DNA of 64,000 bases. Source: Cryptomeria japonica (taxonomy: Eukaryota > Streptophyta > Pinopsida > Cupressales > Cupressaceae). Location: positions 62,678,614 to 62,742,613 of the forward strand of contig NC_081408.1 in NCBI RefSeq assembly GCF_030272615.1, given 5' to 3'. Shown here in pieces: positions 23,420 through 32,199 of the stretch; within the stretch, counting starts at the first letter, position 1; each line of letters opens with the position of its first letter. The position numbers were made by a program, and so were the translations under genes. Under the pieces are notes generated by a model, which saw only the letters and a list, made by a program, of their open reading frames with translations, was not told the DNA's origin and searched no databases.

Positions 23420-25105
23420 CTATGTGTAGAACCTGCAAAGGTGCATGCTATTGATAGGATCCTCCAAAGGTTCACCTTCTGTAGTTGAGAGCTGATATGC
23501 CCTAGAGCCATATACTGCTGTGATGATGTAAGGACCAAGCCAGTTTGGTTCGAACTTGCCCTTCTTCTCTCTATCTTGCTGATTTTTAGGATTTTCTCTG
23601 AGAACTAAGTCACCCACCTCGAATGTGCAAGGCTTTACCTTGTGATTGTAACTGTGTTGTTTCTTGACTGAATGATGTGTAGCTCGAGTGATTGTCTTCC
23701 TTGATGAAGGAACTGAGATAGAATTACTAGTGTGTGGACTACGTAGGCCCATATGCGTGTCACCTGAAGAAGTTTGGACATCCCTGATAACAAAGTCCCT
23801 TGAGGAAGCTCCATTAAAGGTCCATGATGTATCGCTAGAAGGGAAAGGATGTGTGAAACAAGTGGAAGAGTTATGAAGTCTTATGATTGTGAAAAGAAGT
23901 GAAAGTAGGATAGCATGATGGAGACTTAGGATCAACAAGTATGCTTTTTGACTTAAAATTTTAGATCTTTTGCCCCCAGTTATTTTGATATTAGGGGAGA
24001 TCAACTCTTGCTCTTTTTCTTTCATTGGATTTTTATCCTTGACCTTGATTTTTGCTGAGTCCAATAGCTTTTGATTTTGATTTGGACTGAAGGAATTTTC
24101 TTTATTTTTGACTTTTAGATTTTTCTTTTCAAAGCTTGATTTTTGATCCCCAATGAGTAAGGGCTTTTGTAATTCTTGTTGATCCAAGTCTGGGAGAGGA
24201 GTGGAAATGGAATGAGTGGATGATATGGTAAAGCTATGTGAGTCCTCAAGAGGGTTGGCGATATGCTCAATAGATTCTTTGTTGGAACCATTCTTAGGAC
24301 TATTGATATCAAGAGATGCTTGCACCACTAGAGGAGATTTGCATTCAGACTTAGTAGCCACAACACTAGGTGGTTCACACCCAATTCCTTGATATTGCAA
24401 ATTGTTTGTAGATTGTTCATGTTGATTGAATGTGTTAGGAGATAGTGGGAGGTGATCAACATGAAAGATATACTCACCACATCCCATGTCTTTAAACTTG
24501 AACTTTTCTTTGATCTCTGCTTGTTTTGATGTAAAAGCTTTCAAGGATTTTGGATCCACATATGCTGAAGATGGAACAATTTCTCGATTAGCTGGAATTG
24601 TTATTTCTGATCTAGGTCGCAGATTGTTGCAATATATGAATGGATTTGGATCCGCTTTGACGGTCACTTCAACTCCATTGTGTGGGAACTTGATACATCG
24701 ATGATATGTAGATGGGACTGCCCTCATTTCATGAATCCAAGGACGTCCTAGCAATATATTATAAGTGAGATCTAAATCTAGGACTTGGCAAACCACATCC
24801 TTTGTAACTGGCCCAATTCTTAGAGGTAAGGTGACCGTGCCCTTGGATGAGCGCTCTTCATCATCATATGCCTTGATGGTGATTTGATTTGTAGAATTCA
24901 CAGCTTTGTCAGAATATCCCAATTGTTTCATGGTGCTCAATGTACAAATGTTTAGGCTTGCTCCTCCATCTATTAGGACTCGCTTTATTCGATGTTTGTG
25001 TATAAAGGCTTCAACGTGTAAAGGTGCATTGTGTGGCTGACTTACAGAGGCGTCATCGGCTTCTGTGAACGTAAGGGAATGTGGAATGGAAAGGTATCCC
25101 ACCAT
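23420..25105 (-). CDS. pol: Element F pol remnant: aspartic protease joined in frame to integrase C-terminus
   Basis: 561 codons from the first ATG after the gag stop; real translation is more likely by readthrough from gag (frame is the same, stop at 25115-25117). Residues about 30-120 are a retropepsin-like protease with the active-site motif VLIDGGASLNIC (Asp near 46) and the second-half motif YNILLGRPWIHEM. Residues about 200-440 are a linker rich in Ser, Lys and Asn. Residues about 465-561 match the end of gypsy integrase (FEVGDLVLRENPKN, KFEPNWLGPYIITAVYG) and line up with the G integrase end at 41511-41999. RT, both RNase H domains and the integrase core are missing, yet the junction is in frame and no stop occurs. 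Confidence 0.88.
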   Translation of the reverse strand: MVGYLSIPHSLTFTEADDASVSQPHNAPLHVEAFIHKHRIKRVLIDGGASLNICTLSTMKQLGYSDKAVNSTNQITIKAYDDEERSSKGTVTLPLRIGPVTKDVVCQVLDLDLTYNILLGRPWIHEMRAVPSTYHRCIKFPHNGVEVTVKADPNPFIYCNNLRPRSEITIPANREIVPSSAYVDPKSLKAFTSKQAEIKEKFKFKDMGCGEYIFHVDHLPLSPNTFNQHEQSTNNLQYQGIGCEPPSVVATKSECKSPLVVQASLDINSPKNGSNKESIEHIANPLEDSHSFTISSTHSISTPLPDLDQQELQKPLLIGDQKSSFEKKNLKVKNKENSFSPNQNQKLLDSAKIKVKDKNPMKEKEQELISPNIKITGGKRSKILSQKAYLLILSLHHAILLSLLFTIIRLHNSSTCFTHPFPSSDTSWTFNGASSRDFVIRDVQTSSGDTHMGLRSPHTSNSISVPSSRKTITRATHHSVKKQHSYNHKVKPCTFEVGDLVLRENPKNQQDREKKGKFEPNWLGPYIITAVYGSRAYQLSTTEGEPLEDPINSMHLCRFYT

Positions 25106-25114
25106 GGCTTGAAA

Positions 25115-25117
25115 CTA
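25115..25117 (-). other. In-frame UAG between gag and pol of element F (candidate readthrough site)
   Basis: Minus-strand context is GAC TAG TTT CAA GCC. The gag and protease frames are the same on both sides, with only this stop between them. The context is identical at the corresponding place in element G (46522-46524). Suppression of a single stop is one of the known gag-pol expression routes in LTR elements. Confidence 0.7.
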
Positions 25118-27412
25118 GTCCACGTTCAGATCAGTAGGGATGGCAGTGTCTCTCAAGATTTTGTCAAGAATAGCCTTATGAGCAGGGGATATGCGTAAGA
25201 GCTCAAGGATGGAGATGAGTGCGGGTGTCTTTCCTAATTGTTCTACAAGGTCATACTCAGGTTTGGTTGATGAAGAAGAGGTGTTTTTAGTGGAAGCACC
25301 TGGCAACGTAATCTTACCTCGACGAGTTGTAACATGACATTCAAAGGTAGGTTCGGAAGAAGATCCAACACCTCTTAGAACAATCTTGGGTCTCTGAGGA
25401 GGATTCTCAGGATTTTTGTTCTTAATGGTAATAGTAGAGATATGATTATCCATTGAGATGTGATTGATAGTTGAGTCATAGTTGTAAGGTGCTCTAGTAT
25501 AGTTGGCCTGATCATCTGTGACTTGGGCTTTTCCTTTGTCATGCTTTGGGAATGGTTCCTTAAACATCTCATGTTCTTGATTAGACGAATGTCCCTCAAT
25601 CTCAATGTCACCTCTATCAATGAGATCTTGCACGATATTCTTCAGTCGATGGCAATTTCCTATCTTATGACCCTTGCTCTTATGAAATTCACAATACTCA
25701 TCATCATTCCACCAATTCGGCTTAACCTTTGGTTCATATGGAGGAAAATCTGGAACTATGATTACCTTGTTTGCCACAAGCTTCTTGAAAACTGACTCAA
25801 GTGGTTCTCCCAATGGAGTGTACTTCCTTCGTGATCTGGAAGTTGTTTGAGTATTTACTTGATTGTTTGTAGAACTTGATCCTGAAAAGATGAATTTGGG
25901 TCGCACTGTGTTGGCATCAACAACACCATCATTGACTGTATTCTTGTTTTTATTCCAAAATCTTGGCTTGTCTTTTCCTTTAAAGTCATCTTTGTTTTCC
26001 TTAAATATTTTAATGACTCCTTGTTCAATTAGGACCTTTTCTGTTGCTAAGCCTTTTTCGATAACATCCTTGAAGGTAGACAAACAAGATTTCCTTAAGT
26101 CATAACCAATCTCTTTGTTAACATTTTGGGTGAACATCTCTACCATTTGTTTTTGTGGAATCTCACAAGAGCATCTGCTGGCTAGATTTCTCCATCTTTG
26201 TAAAAATGATACAAAAGATTCTCCCTCTTTTTGCTTGGTGTTGCACAAAGTAGTGACTGATATGTCTATCTCTATATTGTAGGAGAAATGTTGAATAAAT
26301 GCTTCTGCTAGGTCACCCCATGACTTAATACCAGGTGGAAGTTGGGAGAACCATTCCATAGCTTGATCACCTAAGCTTTGTGGGAATAATCTCATCAAAT
26401 ATGTCTCTTCTGCTGCTACCTCAATGCAAGCTATGAAAAATTGTCTTATGTGTGCCTTAGGATCCCCTTTTCCTCTATACTTATCAAATTTAGGCGTCAC
26501 AAAGTGTGTAGGAAAAGGAGGCATTGGAATGCTCTTGTCAAATGGATAAGGACATATGTCTCTCATTGTGTATGTTGGCTTCGGTGTATTTATGTCCTCC
26601 ATTTTCTTTTGTAAGTCCCTGATTTGTTGCTCCAAATTGCTCTTAGGTGGAGATCGACTTCTTGAAGCATACCCCATGTTTGAGGCACCCATTGTAGGAG
26701 GAGCATATTGCATGTATGGATGATATTGATCATACACATGTTCATATGGAGGAGGTCTATAATGATGTTGCATATATGGACCACTTGGTATAGATTCATG
26801 TTGAGGAACACCATATCTATTTTGTGCATGTATACCATACTCTACAGGCATGTCATGTTCTATTGTATTGCCCTCAAATTTGACATGAGGTTTCCTTGTG
26901 TCCAAATTTTGAGCATGCCTTGGAATTTCCCATTGCTTTGGTGGTTGATCCTTAGCATTGATATGTGATTGAGCATATTTTTCTCCATAAGACTTCCATA
27001 ATTGTCTGCGAAGGTGAGTATCATATGTTTGACCATGTGTATGTGGGACCTCTGGTTTTTGAAGCAAAGCTGATGGTGATTCAGGTACAATGTGTGGTCC
27101 TCTATTTCCTCCACTATTAGGTCTCCTTTGATCCATATTGGAGTGAGGTTGTTGCAAAGGTCTATGTTCCATTATTTGAGACATGTCAAAATCATGAGGT
27201 ATCTTGGCTCCACTTTGTGCCATCATTTGTAAGAAGTATTGTCTATCCCTCCTCATTATTTCCTCAACCAATCGATTGAAATGGGGATTCATAATGGATT
27301 CTTCCACATCTGCTGAATGTACTGAAAAGTTGTCCACATTGTCATTTTGTGTAGCATTGTTGTTTATAGTGTCCATGTTCTCAACATTTGAAATGTTTCT
27401 ATAGACATCCAT
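25115..27412 (-). CDS. gag: Element F gag polyprotein, intact
   Basis: 765 codons from ATG at 27412 with no internal stop. Residues 1-290 are low in order, rich in Gln, His, Pro and Tyr, with a short coiled coil near 255-275. Residues about 305-415 are the Retrotrans_gag capsid domain (FDKYRGKGDPKAHIRQFF, MEWFSQLPPGIKSWGDLAEA, FLQRWRNLASRC). A zinc-knuckle variant C-x2-H-x4-H-x4-C lies at 574-587 (CEFHKSKGHKIGNC), with a second Cys/His spacing unlike the usual CCHC. The protein would form the virus-like particle and bind the RNA. The start is chosen as the first ATG after the leader. The N-terminal 290 residues are longer than in many gypsy gags. Confidence 0.93.
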   Translation of the reverse strand: MDVYRNISNVENMDTINNNATQNDNVDNFSVHSADVEESIMNPHFNRLVEEIMRRDRQYFLQMMAQSGAKIPHDFDMSQIMEHRPLQQPHSNMDQRRPNSGGNRGPHIVPESPSALLQKPEVPHTHGQTYDTHLRRQLWKSYGEKYAQSHINAKDQPPKQWEIPRHAQNLDTRKPHVKFEGNTIEHDMPVEYGIHAQNRYGVPQHESIPSGPYMQHHYRPPPYEHVYDQYHPYMQYAPPTMGASNMGYASRSRSPPKSNLEQQIRDLQKKMEDINTPKPTYTMRDICPYPFDKSIPMPPFPTHFVTPKFDKYRGKGDPKAHIRQFFIACIEVAAEETYLMRLFPQSLGDQAMEWFSQLPPGIKSWGDLAEAFIQHFSYNIEIDISVTTLCNTKQKEGESFVSFLQRWRNLASRCSCEIPQKQMVEMFTQNVNKEIGYDLRKSCLSTFKDVIEKGLATEKVLIEQGVIKIFKENKDDFKGKDKPRFWNKNKNTVNDGVVDANTVRPKFIFSGSSSTNNQVNTQTTSRSRRKYTPLGEPLESVFKKLVANKVIIVPDFPPYEPKVKPNWWNDDEYCEFHKSKGHKIGNCHRLKNIVQDLIDRGDIEIEGHSSNQEHEMFKEPFPKHDKGKAQVTDDQANYTRAPYNYDSTINHISMDNHISTITIKNKNPENPPQRPKIVLRGVGSSSEPTFECHVTTRRGKITLPGASTKNTSSSSTKPEYDLVEQLGKTPALISILELLRISPAHKAILDKILRDTAIPTDLNVD

Positions 27413-28289
27413 GTCAAGTAATGTAGTATGATCAGAATTGAAAAAGATATCATTGTCATACTCATAAGATTTGCGGACTCTTGAGCCTCTTTAGTTTCTC
27501 TCCTAGATTTTTGAAGATGGGTTTCAACCATGGACTAGGTATTGACCAAGATGTGAGAGACTAGATGAAAAATGGAAAGAGTATGGAAGACCAAGAGTTG
27601 AATGGAATGTAAATGAGTCTAAAGTGTACTTGCAATGTCCAAAGTGTAAGACCAAGTATGTATGTAGTAGAGTAGGTGTGACTTCCAAAGAGAGGATAGT
27701 TTCTCTTGATGAGGTAAGTTGACCTTGACTCTAAGTAAAACCAAATGAGACCCAAAGGTAAGAAACCTTGATGAGGGACCACTTAGAAAAGTGTAGTTGT
27801 ATGTAGTGTGTTGACAAAGTATGATGAGGACAAGCAAGTGACCTTTTGACTCAAGTTTAGACAAATGTGAATGTAATGAGAGATGTAAAGCAATGATGGG
27901 CTGTGTGAGACCCAAAGACAGGTTGAATGCTAGATGAAACCTGAAGAAACAACCTAGGAAGCTCAAGTATTCCGAAACTGATTTCTTTTGTTTGCTGGAC
28001 TGTAAAATTTTTCCAATTTGTGAAGTTGTTGGTTGTGACCAAATCTGAATGTTTGACTATTTTTCATGACAAGAGGACACAATGTTGTTGAGGACTCAAT
28101 GTTTGCAGGTGTTTAGACTTCAAAATGACTCCAAGAAAGTGTGTTGTTTAATGTAAAATTGTTTTGCATACACTTGAAAACACAAAAGACACAATGTTTT
28201 GTTGTTTGGTCTTGAATGTTTTGAATGTTTAAAATAAGTCAAGCACAATTCTTATGGCTGGCCAAGACAATAGTTGTTGATCCCACATG

Positions 28290-28840
28290 GGGTTTTACCC
28301 CCGAGGCTACGCTATTCAGAGCGGATACTTAGATGCTTGACCTCACTGGCTCCACCCTCGGCACTCACTTCTTGGGTCAGCCAAGCATCAGTCCCCATGA
28401 AAACTCCCCATGGCGAACTTTGTATCTCTACTAAGAACCATATGTGTGTGGGCCGCTACCAGAGGTCCGACCTCCTGCCCCAACAACTAGAAGGATTTGG
28501 GCCTCTAAAACAAAAAGGTGCTAGTAAGGGCATCCGCTTGTGTGGCCATACATGCGGCACTTTCAGCTCTATAAATATAGAAGGCTCTCAGCCGGTAGGG
28601 GTTACGCCCTACAAATGATCAAATAAATTTGATCAAACGGGTTTATGGGGAGACATAGTGTCGGTATGAACTAATCAGCACACGTTATCCATAGTTTTCA
28701 CCATGAATACATTTGATTATAGTGGTTCGGAAGAGGTGGGTTTTCCTCGCTACCACTTGGGTCATTCTCTTCTCACTAGTAGTCCTAATGACCACACGGG
28801 AAGACAGGCCCTCTAAAGATTGAACAAAAAGAGCCTATTG
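28290..28840 (-). other. Leader block conserved between elements F and G
   Basis: Aligns with 50610-51155 of G. It contains the inverted pair GATGCTTG (28332-28339) and CAAGCATC (28382-28389), followed by CCCCATG repeats and CTAGAAGGATTT...GGCCTCTAAA, and further GGGTCATTC...CTTCTCAC and GGCCCTCTAAAG. The open frame of 114 codons on the plus strand across it is not shared and not convincing. Candidate RNA packaging or dimer signal. Confidence 0.6.
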
Positions 28841-29114
28841 CTCAAGACACAAAAGACAATGATTCGATTTTAGTGCACCAATTGAAGTGTTTGCTAGTCT
28901 ATGAAAACAAGGCACACAATAAAAATCCAAAAACCCTTACCAAGGATCTGCAACAAAGATTTATTAGTAGTTTGGATTGTTTGAAATAATCACCCCTTCC
29001 TGCAAGCACACAAGTTAGGTAAATTTTAGATCCAAAAGACTTTGTGAAATAGGGGCCTTCAATAATGCGTTTTGTTGACCAATTCAAAGATTTGATTCAT
29101 CATAAAAAAGGATC

Positions 29115-29960
29115 ACCTGTAAAATTTCAAGAGATTTCCAGAAATATAAGAAAATCCAAAAAATTTGCTAATTTGCTCCAAAAATTAATTTTTTATGAAA
29201 AATAATAAAAAATGCATATAAAATGCAAAATCGATCCAAAAAATCTGAAATTTTTATTGGAGAGTCTTTATGGTCTTCCACACTCGCATAAAAAATTTTC
29301 TACAACAAATCCAAGCGGTTTGTGAGATATGAGTAAAATAATGCAAAACCCTAATTTTCAAAGATCTGATTTTTGAAGAATAATTTTGCATCAAATTTAA
29401 AATAAAAAAAGAACAAATCCTTGTATAATTCTGAGAGATTTCCAAAAATCTAAGAAAATCCAAAAAATTCGCTAATTTTCTCTCAAAATTAATTTTTTAT
29501 GAAAAATCATAAAAAATTTATACAAAATGCAAAGTAGATCCAAAAAATCTAAAATTTTTACTGAATCTTTTTGATACGTTTTCTGACCTGTAAAAAAAAT
29601 TTTATGTCAAAATTCAAAACGGTTTGTGAGATCTGATCAAAATAAGGAAAAACCCTAATTTTTAAAGATCCAATTTTTAGGGAAATATTTTGCATCAAAA
29701 TTAAAATCACAAAGAACAGATCCTATGTATAATTATGAGAGGTTTCCAAAAATATAAGAAAATCTGAAAAATTCTCTCATTTGCTCTCAAAATTAATTTT
29801 TTATGAAAAATCATAAAAAATTCATAGAAAATGAAAATTTGCTCGAAAAATTCTGAATTTTGGCTTGAGAGCTCCTGATGCTTTCTTCAACCTGCAAAAA
29901 AGAATTTGGTGCAAAATTTCCTAGCCGTGTGTGAGATATGATCGAATCTCTCCAAGATCT
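29115..29960 (-). repeat. Three tandem copies of a ~304-bp unit in the element F leader
   Basis: Copies start at about 29115, 29419 and 29722; the third is shortened to about 240 bases. Shared landmarks in each are GAGATTTCCARAAATMTAAG, AAAATTAATTTTTTATGAAA and ACGGTTTGTGAGAT. They are clearly diverged from one another, so they predate the recent insertion of F. Confidence 0.88.
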
Positions 29961-30078
29961 TGATTTTGTGTTCAAAACCCTTGCTGCACAAGGTTATTCT
30001 CCAAATTGTTTTACAAAATAGCAATATAGGGTTAGAAAAATCTGCAAAAAAAACATAGATCTAAGAAAAATACATGTC

Positions 30079-30096
30079 CCACGGGGTGTGCCAAAA
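30079..30096 (-). promoter_or_regulatory. Primer-binding site of element F
   Basis: On the minus strand, two or three bases after the 5' LTR: TTGGCACACCCCGTGGGAC. It starts TGG as tRNA-primed sites do and resembles other plant gypsy sites of the TGGCRYRCCC type. I do not assign the tRNA. Confidence 0.7.
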
Positions 30097-30910
30097 TGTT
30101 TATGGTGAAAATGGATAACAATAATAACAATATTGAAAGGCTAAATGAATTCAACCACCAAACCCTAGCCTAACAATCAACAAAGATCCACCATAACATA
30201 TGAAGATTACCTAAGACAATGCAAATCAAATGAAATCACAAAGATTATACCATCACATGTCCAATAGGGTTTTGATCTCCATTCTTCCTATCTCCATTGA
30301 TCTTGCTTGATATATATTTTCTCTCAGATTTTATGTGCACAAGAGCTCAACAAAGAACGGAATGTGGTTGCAAGTAGGATCGTAGTGTAGCCAAGTCTTC
30401 AAGATTAGGTCATTAGGATGATTGATTAGAATGCATAGAATGATTAGCATGAATGATTAGGGTTAGATAATGAAGGAGGCATCTCCTTAAATAGAAGACA
30501 CCATATGAAATGGAGGGATAAGATTGAGAGGTGTAAAAGGAGGTCGGCTAAGATTAGAGGGTAGGTAAAAGAAATACCAAAATAATGAAAGAGGTAGGTA
30601 GTGTATGAATTAAGAGATGAATGACATGTGTCATGTGTAGAAAAGGCTAATGAATTGATTAAATAAATAAATATTTATTTAATTAATAGAAGAAGTAGGA
30701 TAATTAAATAAATAAAATATTTATTTAATTTAGGAAAGGGATAATTTAAATAAATAAATGTATTTATTTAAATGAGAAATAAGGCTAGAAGAGGATAAAT
30801 GAATTAATTAAATAAATAAAGATTTATTTAATTAGTAGAAGAATTAAGCTTAGATAATTAAATAAATAAAATATTTATTTAATTAGACTGGACAATTTTA
30901 GGTGTCTACA
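30097..30910 (-). repeat. 5' LTR of element F
   Basis: 814 bp, nearly identical to 19498-20306. The visible differences are TGTT for TGTG at the end, one extra AAGAG, and three other bases. TSD copy CTAGT follows at 30911-30915. Confidence 0.96.
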
Positions 30911-30915
30911 CTAGT

Positions 30916-31840
30916 TATAGGACTTATCTTGTCCATCTATTGGGCTCTATACTCTATTATTCAAACAGTTCTTCAAGCTTCTGTGTTTGGAAATCACTAT
31001 GTAGCATCCCTGTGCATACAATTGCTCGCATATATTGTTTATCAACAGTTCCTTATTTATAAACATTTTGCCAACTGCTTAATCTCCTTGATCATATTTC
31101 CCATGATCAATCATAGCCATTAGATCTTCAAACTTGACCAGGTTCAATGTATCTTTTGATCTGAAAATGTTTTACCTTGCCTTGGGACTTGCAGTCCTTT
31201 CTTGGAACTTGCACATGGTTATTCTGGTTCAATCTACGTTGTAGATCTTCCTGCCGATTTTCCTTTACCATAGATTCTTTAACAAACTTCATGCATGACA
31301 TACCAATCATTTAATCAATTCTAGCTCATTAGCTTCCTTCATTAAATAATTCATTCAATGCATTCTATTATCAATCGGTTGCAACTCGGTAAATACTAAA
31401 CTTCACTCGGTAGGCATTCTGCCTTCATTAACCTATAGCGATAACCTTAGGGCTTACCGGCTAGGTTCTTTACTCGGTAACATAGTATAGTATTAACCTT
31501 ACAATCAATAACATATGCAGGATATCAAGACAATCTAAACATCATGATCTCATAATTGTCTAACTCCATAAAAGTTGCCCATTGAATAACTTATTCCTCC
31601 CCTTATTCATCACATTCTTTCTATGTTTTTTACCAACATCTTTATACTCATCAAATCATACTTCTTAAGATATGGCAACATCATACTGAATTAGAAAATC
31701 AATTTCTTGACATCAATGACAAAATAATAATATTAAGACAGTAAACATCCTTAATCAGTTATATCCATAATCATCAACAACCTTCTCAATATCCTTATTG
31801 AAATGTCAACAATCTCTCATTATCTGTTATAATGCCAACA
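30916..31840 (-). repeat. 3' LTR of element E, inner part
   Basis: Continues the E LTR after element F and aligns with about 54876-55817 of the 5' LTR, including GGACTTATCTTGTCCATCT and the end AATGCCAACA. Together with 18931-19497 it makes a 1492-bp LTR. Confidence 0.92.
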
Positions 31841-32199
31841 ATCTCCCCCTTTGGCATTGATGGCAAAACCAATTGATTTGACCTAATTGATTCAGATTAC
31901 TATGAGATTCTGAAATGCTCTCCCCCTATTATCAGTCTTCTCCCCCATACATTAGTCTTCTCCCCCTTTGACAACAATGCCAAAAATTAAAGAATTAAAA
32001 CATAATTTCTTCCTGTATGAAGTGATTTCCTATTGTTATGTGTCAACTTAGTCTCGGTCAGAGCATTTTGTCTTCAATTCCTGTTCCTTGTTATTGTTTC
32101 CTGCACACCTTTGGAAAACATCCTAAAGTGTGTAAATAAGCATCAATCCACACATAATATTTTGTAGATTCATCGAATTGATGCTTTCACTGAACTCGG
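31841..32199 (-). other. Polypurine tract and 3' untranslated region of element E
   Basis: The tract (minus GCCAAAGGGGGAGAT, 31841-31855) abuts the LTR. More purine runs follow at about 31922, 31942 and 31961 (plus-strand CTCCCCC), as in B and C. No gene to the pol stop at 32200. Confidence 0.75.

Larger units (their letters stand above)
27413..30075 (-). other. Leader (5' untranslated region) of element F
   Basis: 2.66 kb between primer site and gag, without a supported gene. Working inward from the primer site it holds three tandem copies of a 304-bp unit (29115-29960). A segment of about 550 bases shared with the leader of G follows (28290-28840), including a stem-forming pair. Then comes less structured DNA to the gag ATG. 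Long leaders are usual for Tat-type gypsy elements. Confidence 0.75.
19498..30910 (-). mobile_element. Element F: young, internally deleted Ty3/gypsy element with antisense PMD remnant
   Basis: 11,413 bp with LTRs of 809 and 814 bp and a perfect 5-bp TSD CTAGT. By eye the LTRs differ by four substitutions and one 5-bp indel (AAGAG), which makes F by far the most recent insertion here. Order on the minus strand: 5' LTR, primer site, 2.7-kb leader, intact gag (27412-25115), UAG, protease fused to the integrase end (25105-23420), then a 3 kb 3' region with a plus-strand PMD relic, then 3' LTR. RT, RNase H and the integrase core are absent. It must have moved with enzymes from a relative. Confidence 0.92.

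Noticed and set aside
28274-28618. 114-codon plus-strand frame in the F leader
   Set aside because: The DNA is conserved with G, but the reading frame is not, which fits an RNA element and not a protein.
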